Assembly (NCBI RefSeq): GCF_019203985.1 | Contig: NZ_JAGSPD010000002.1 | Span: forward strand, 1-64,000 | Direction: 5' to 3' | Length of the DNA: 64,000 bases | Source: Winogradskyella luteola | GTDB taxonomy: Bacteria; Bacteroidota; Bacteroidia; Flavobacteriales; Flavobacteriaceae | In this document: piece by piece, positions 61,586 to 64,000 of the stretch | Layout: every line of letters begins with the position of its first letter | Numbering within the stretch: position 1 is the stretch's first letter | Translations under genes and position numbers: made by a program | The notes under the pieces: generated by a model | Databases searched by the model: none | Seen by the model: only the letters and a program-made list of their open reading frames with translations | What the model was told of the DNA's origin: nothing

Positions 61586-62605
61586 ATGACTATAGACCTA
61601 AGAAGCGATACCGTAACCAAACCAACAAAAGGGATGTTGAATGCAATGTTGACTGCAAAAGTTGGTGACGATGTTTATAAGGAAGACCCAACGGTTAATG
61701 CCTTAGAAAAACGACTGGCCAATATGTTCGGTAAGGACGATGCCTTGTTTTTCCCTACCGGAAGTATGGCCAATCAAGCAGCCCTAAAGTTGCATACCAA
61801 TCCTGGTGAACAAGTGATATGCGATACGTATGCACACATTTATAACTATGAAGGTGGAGGAGCATCTTTTAATAGTGGTATTTCGTGTAAGCTAATTGAT
61901 GGACATAGAGGTATGTTTACAGCAGAACAGGCAGAAGCATCTATAAATCCACCAGATTTTTATCATAGTCCACTAACATCATTGATTGCCATAGAAAATA
62001 CTACCAATAAAGGAGGTGGAGCATGCTGGGATTTTGAAGAACTGAAACGTATTAAAAATGTTGCGGATAATTATAATTTAGGGTACCACTTAGATGGTGC
62101 ACGACTTTGGAATGCATTGGTCGCTAAAGGTGAAAATCCAAAGCATTATGGTGAGCTCTTCGATACCATTTCTGTATGTTTGAGTAAAGGTTTGGGATGC
62201 CCAATAGGCTCAGTACTAATTGGAAACAAAGATATAATGAAAGGGGCCATAAGGATAAGGAAGATTCTCGGAGGAGGTATGCGACAAGTAGGATATTTGG
62301 CCGCTGCTGGTTTATACGCTTTGGACCATCACTTAGAGCGCTTACGAGAAGATCATATTAAAGCTAAGGAAGTAGGAGAGGTGCTTCAAAATTTGGCATC
62401 GATTAAAAAAGTTGAGCCTATCGAAACCAATATCATAATTTTTGAATTAAACGACGATGTGGATGAGGCTAAGTTTTTAAGCAAGCTGAATGAAAAGAAT
62501 ATACATATCATTGGAATGGGAAGCAACAAACTACGAATGGTAACACACTTGGACTATTCAGATGCAATGCACAATACACTTATTGAAACATTAAGAGCTT
62601 TGTGA
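61586..62605 (+). CDS. Low-specificity L-threonine aldolase
   Basis: PLP-dependent cleavage of threonine or allo-threonine to glycine and acetaldehyde. 339 residues from the ATG at 61586 (MTIDLRSDTVTKPTKGM); the open frame from 61535 starts at TTG and adds a non-homologous leader. Motifs: LRSDTVT at the start, DDALFFPTGSMANQAAL near 48, YHLDGARLWNA near 164, and the PLP Lys in VCLSKGLGCPIGS near 200. Divergent from prfB. Confidence 0.9.
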   Translation: MTIDLRSDTVTKPTKGMLNAMLTAKVGDDVYKEDPTVNALEKRLANMFGKDDALFFPTGSMANQAALKLHTNPGEQVICDTYAHIYNYEGGGASFNSGISCKLIDGHRGMFTAEQAEASINPPDFYHSPLTSLIAIENTTNKGGGACWDFEELKRIKNVADNYNLGYHLDGARLWNALVAKGENPKHYGELFDTISVCLSKGLGCPIGSVLIGNKDIMKGAIRIRKILGGGMRQVGYLAAAGLYALDHHLERLREDHIKAKEVGEVLQNLASIKKVEPIETNIIIFELNDDVDEAKFLSKLNEKNIHIIGMGSNKLRMVTHLDYSDAMHNTLIETLRAL

Positions 62606-62691
62606 TGTTAAGAGTATATCTTTAGCATGTTAACGAGTATTTTTAATTGTAAGGCATAATAGGTATATTTTCGTTTCGACCTAAATTTATA

Positions 62692-63726
62692 ATGATGAAA
62701 CTCAGCATATTGATTCCTATGTACAATGTCGAAGATCATATTGATAATTGTTTAAATAGTGTCATTAACCAAGATATTCCTACCGAAGATTACGAAATAA
62801 TTATAATCAATGATGGTTCTACCGACAGTTCGTATAAGATTGCTAAGCGTTATGCGGATAAGTACAATAACATAAGACTCTACTCGCATGAGAATATTGG
62901 TTTGTACGCTACTCGTAATAAATTGTTGGAGTTAGCAACAGGCAAGTACATTTACAACCTTGATTCTGATGATTATATCGTTCATAATTCATTTGGCAAA
63001 GTAATAAATACAGCACTAGAAAATGATATAGATGTTTTGGGTTTTGATCACATCTCTACACCAAAAAAGGATATGCATGCATCGACTAAGACAAATCAAA
63101 AGCTAGATATAAAAGTAGAAAGTGGTAATGATTTTTTGGTAAACAATGCCTACCATGCCAATACTGTATGGTGGTACATCATAAAAAGAGAGTTTATGAA
63201 TAAACATGCATTGCGCTTTGATGAAAACAATCCATTGGGTGATGGACCATTTACGCTTAGATTGCTCCATATGGCTGAACGTATGCTATATCTGCCACTA
63301 GATATTCACAGGTATGTAATAGTTCCTACTTCTATTATGAATAGTAATGAAAGAAAGCACCTTACAAAAATGATTGATAACTATATGGAGATTTTTGATC
63401 GTTACAATCTATTGGCTTCTGATATTGCTAAAAAGAATAACCCGAAATTAACTGGTGTGATTAATAGAGTGGAGCATTGGCGCGATGTTAATGTCTATGT
63501 TATGTTTTATACATTAATAAAATCTGGAATACCTATAAATGAAATAAATGAAATTCTACGAAAGCTTAAAGCAATTGGAGCCTATCCAATCAGAAATTTC
63601 ATAGGGGAACGTTATAGTTCTCTAAAGCACAGGGTATTGATTTATATTTTTAATCATAAATTTTTATTTTATACTATATTGTTTCCTTGTAGGTTACTTT
63701 ATAGGCTTAGACTATTAAATTTTTAA
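62692..63726 (+). CDS. Family 2 glycosyltransferase
   Basis: 344 residues, GT-A fold. LSILIPMYNVEDHIDNC at the start, IINDGSTDSS at about 39-48, and the metal motif DSDD (YNLDSDDYI) near 90. The C-terminal part, with basic segments and a few hydrophobic stretches near the end (IYIFNHKFLFYTILF), may associate with the membrane. Two ATGs in a row (62692, 62695) are equally possible. It is followed by a second GT2 after 9 bases. Likely surface polysaccharide or LPS synthesis; linkage unknown. Confidence 0.88.
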   Translation: MMKLSILIPMYNVEDHIDNCLNSVINQDIPTEDYEIIIINDGSTDSSYKIAKRYADKYNNIRLYSHENIGLYATRNKLLELATGKYIYNLDSDDYIVHNSFGKVINTALENDIDVLGFDHISTPKKDMHASTKTNQKLDIKVESGNDFLVNNAYHANTVWWYIIKREFMNKHALRFDENNPLGDGPFTLRLLHMAERMLYLPLDIHRYVIVPTSIMNSNERKHLTKMIDNYMEIFDRYNLLASDIAKKNNPKLTGVINRVEHWRDVNVYVMFYTLIKSGIPINEINEILRKLKAIGAYPIRNFIGERYSSLKHRVLIYIFNHKFLFYTILFPCRLLYRLRLLNF

Positions 63727-63735
63727 GAAATATTA

Positions 63736-64000
63736 ATGAAGCTAAGCATCATCATCCCGCTTTATAATTCTGGACATTTTCTCCACAAGTGTGTAGATAG
63801 TCTACTCAATCAAGATATTCAATTGGATGAGTATGAGATTCTAATCATTAATGATGGCTCCACGGATAATAGTTTAGAAGTTGCAATTACGCTTGAAGAA
63901 AAACACTCTAACATAGCAGTTCATACTAAAGCGAATGGAGGTGTTGGCAGTGCTAGAAACTTAGGGCTATCATTATCTAAAGGCGACTATGTTTATTTTA
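63736..64000 (+). CDS. Family 2 glycosyltransferase, cut by the window end
   Basis: Only the first 88 codons are visible. They carry the same start as the upstream gene (MKLSIIIPLYNSGHFLHKC) and the nucleotide motif LIINDGSTDNS near 38-48, so it is a GT-A family 2 enzyme. It lies 9 bases after the previous glycosyltransferase, so this is probably the beginning of a polysaccharide locus that continues to the right. No stop or C-terminus in view. Confidence 0.88.
   Translation, partial: MKLSIIIPLYNSGHFLHKCVDSLLNQDIQLDEYEILIINDGSTDNSLEVAITLEEKHSNIAVHTKANGGVGSARNLGLSLSKGDYVYF

Overview
The window reads as a chromosomal segment of a marine-type member of the Flavobacteriaceae (Bacteroidota). The evidence is low G+C, almost no Shine-Dalgarno sequences, several promoter boxes of the Bacteroidota type TAnnTTTG, a SprB-repeat surface protein, a TonB receptor of the outer-membrane beta-barrel class, MiaE, DUF3822 beside rsmD, and a DnaX without the zinc module. 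No tRNA, rRNA operon, CRISPR array, complete insertion sequence or prophage was seen.

Layout. 1-3972: C-terminally cut SprB-repeat surface protein (minus). 4304-7749: polyphosphate operon sixA-ppk1-ppx. 7858-14905: outer-membrane protein, miaE, a lipoprotein, dnaX, the RNase P RNA gene, a secreted protein and the set unknown-DUF3822-rsmD. 15051-19707: RecD-like helicase, then kdsB, a HAD phosphatase, a kdnB-like Kdo 8-oxidase and a lysophospholipid-type acyltransferase, all pointing to lipopolysaccharide core work. 19927-24762: NTF2-like protein, lipoprotein, an SbtA-type bicarbonate permease with two small partners and a divergent LysR regulator, and a membrane acyltransferase. 25166-27479: sulfotransferase-like protein and alanine/glycine symporter.

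27574-47685 is a coherent acetate/short-chain fatty acid region. It holds a small zinc-ribbon/HTH protein, a porin, a two-subunit acetate-type sodium symporter, a CrbS-like transporter-kinase, a single-domain receiver, propionyl-CoA and acetyl-CoA synthetases, and a HAD phosphatase. An ScfR/RamB-type regulator diverges from malate synthase and isocitrate lyase across an ordered array of operator-like repeats. An exonuclease and a cNMP/CBS/DUF294 protein, which often travel with such transporters, close the region. Together these genes would take up acetate or propionate, activate it to the CoA ester and feed it through the glyoxylate shunt.

47791-52622 is an accessory stretch on the minus strand: a nuclease, Cys-rich and SH3 secreted proteins, Excalibur, DUF4236 and DUF1508 miniproteins, and a tight three-gene set (TerB-like, four-TM coiled-coil membrane protein, VWA lipoprotein) that looks like an uncharacterised envelope system. 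52720-55304 is a small lipoprotein-kinase-regulator operon. 55659-64000 holds an unknown membrane protein, a TonB-type receptor, an ArsC-like protein, a HAD phosphatase, prfB with its programmed frameshift, threonine aldolase and two tandem family 2 glycosyltransferases, the second cut by the window end.

The most interesting signals are: an A10 run in dnaX followed by stops in both other frames (candidate gamma-subunit slippage site); a prfB frameshift site that keeps CTT TGA C but lacks the internal Shine-Dalgarno; the 17-bp-period operator array between scfR and aceB; a word shared by two control regions flanking the acetate module; and the TerB/VWA/coiled-coil set.
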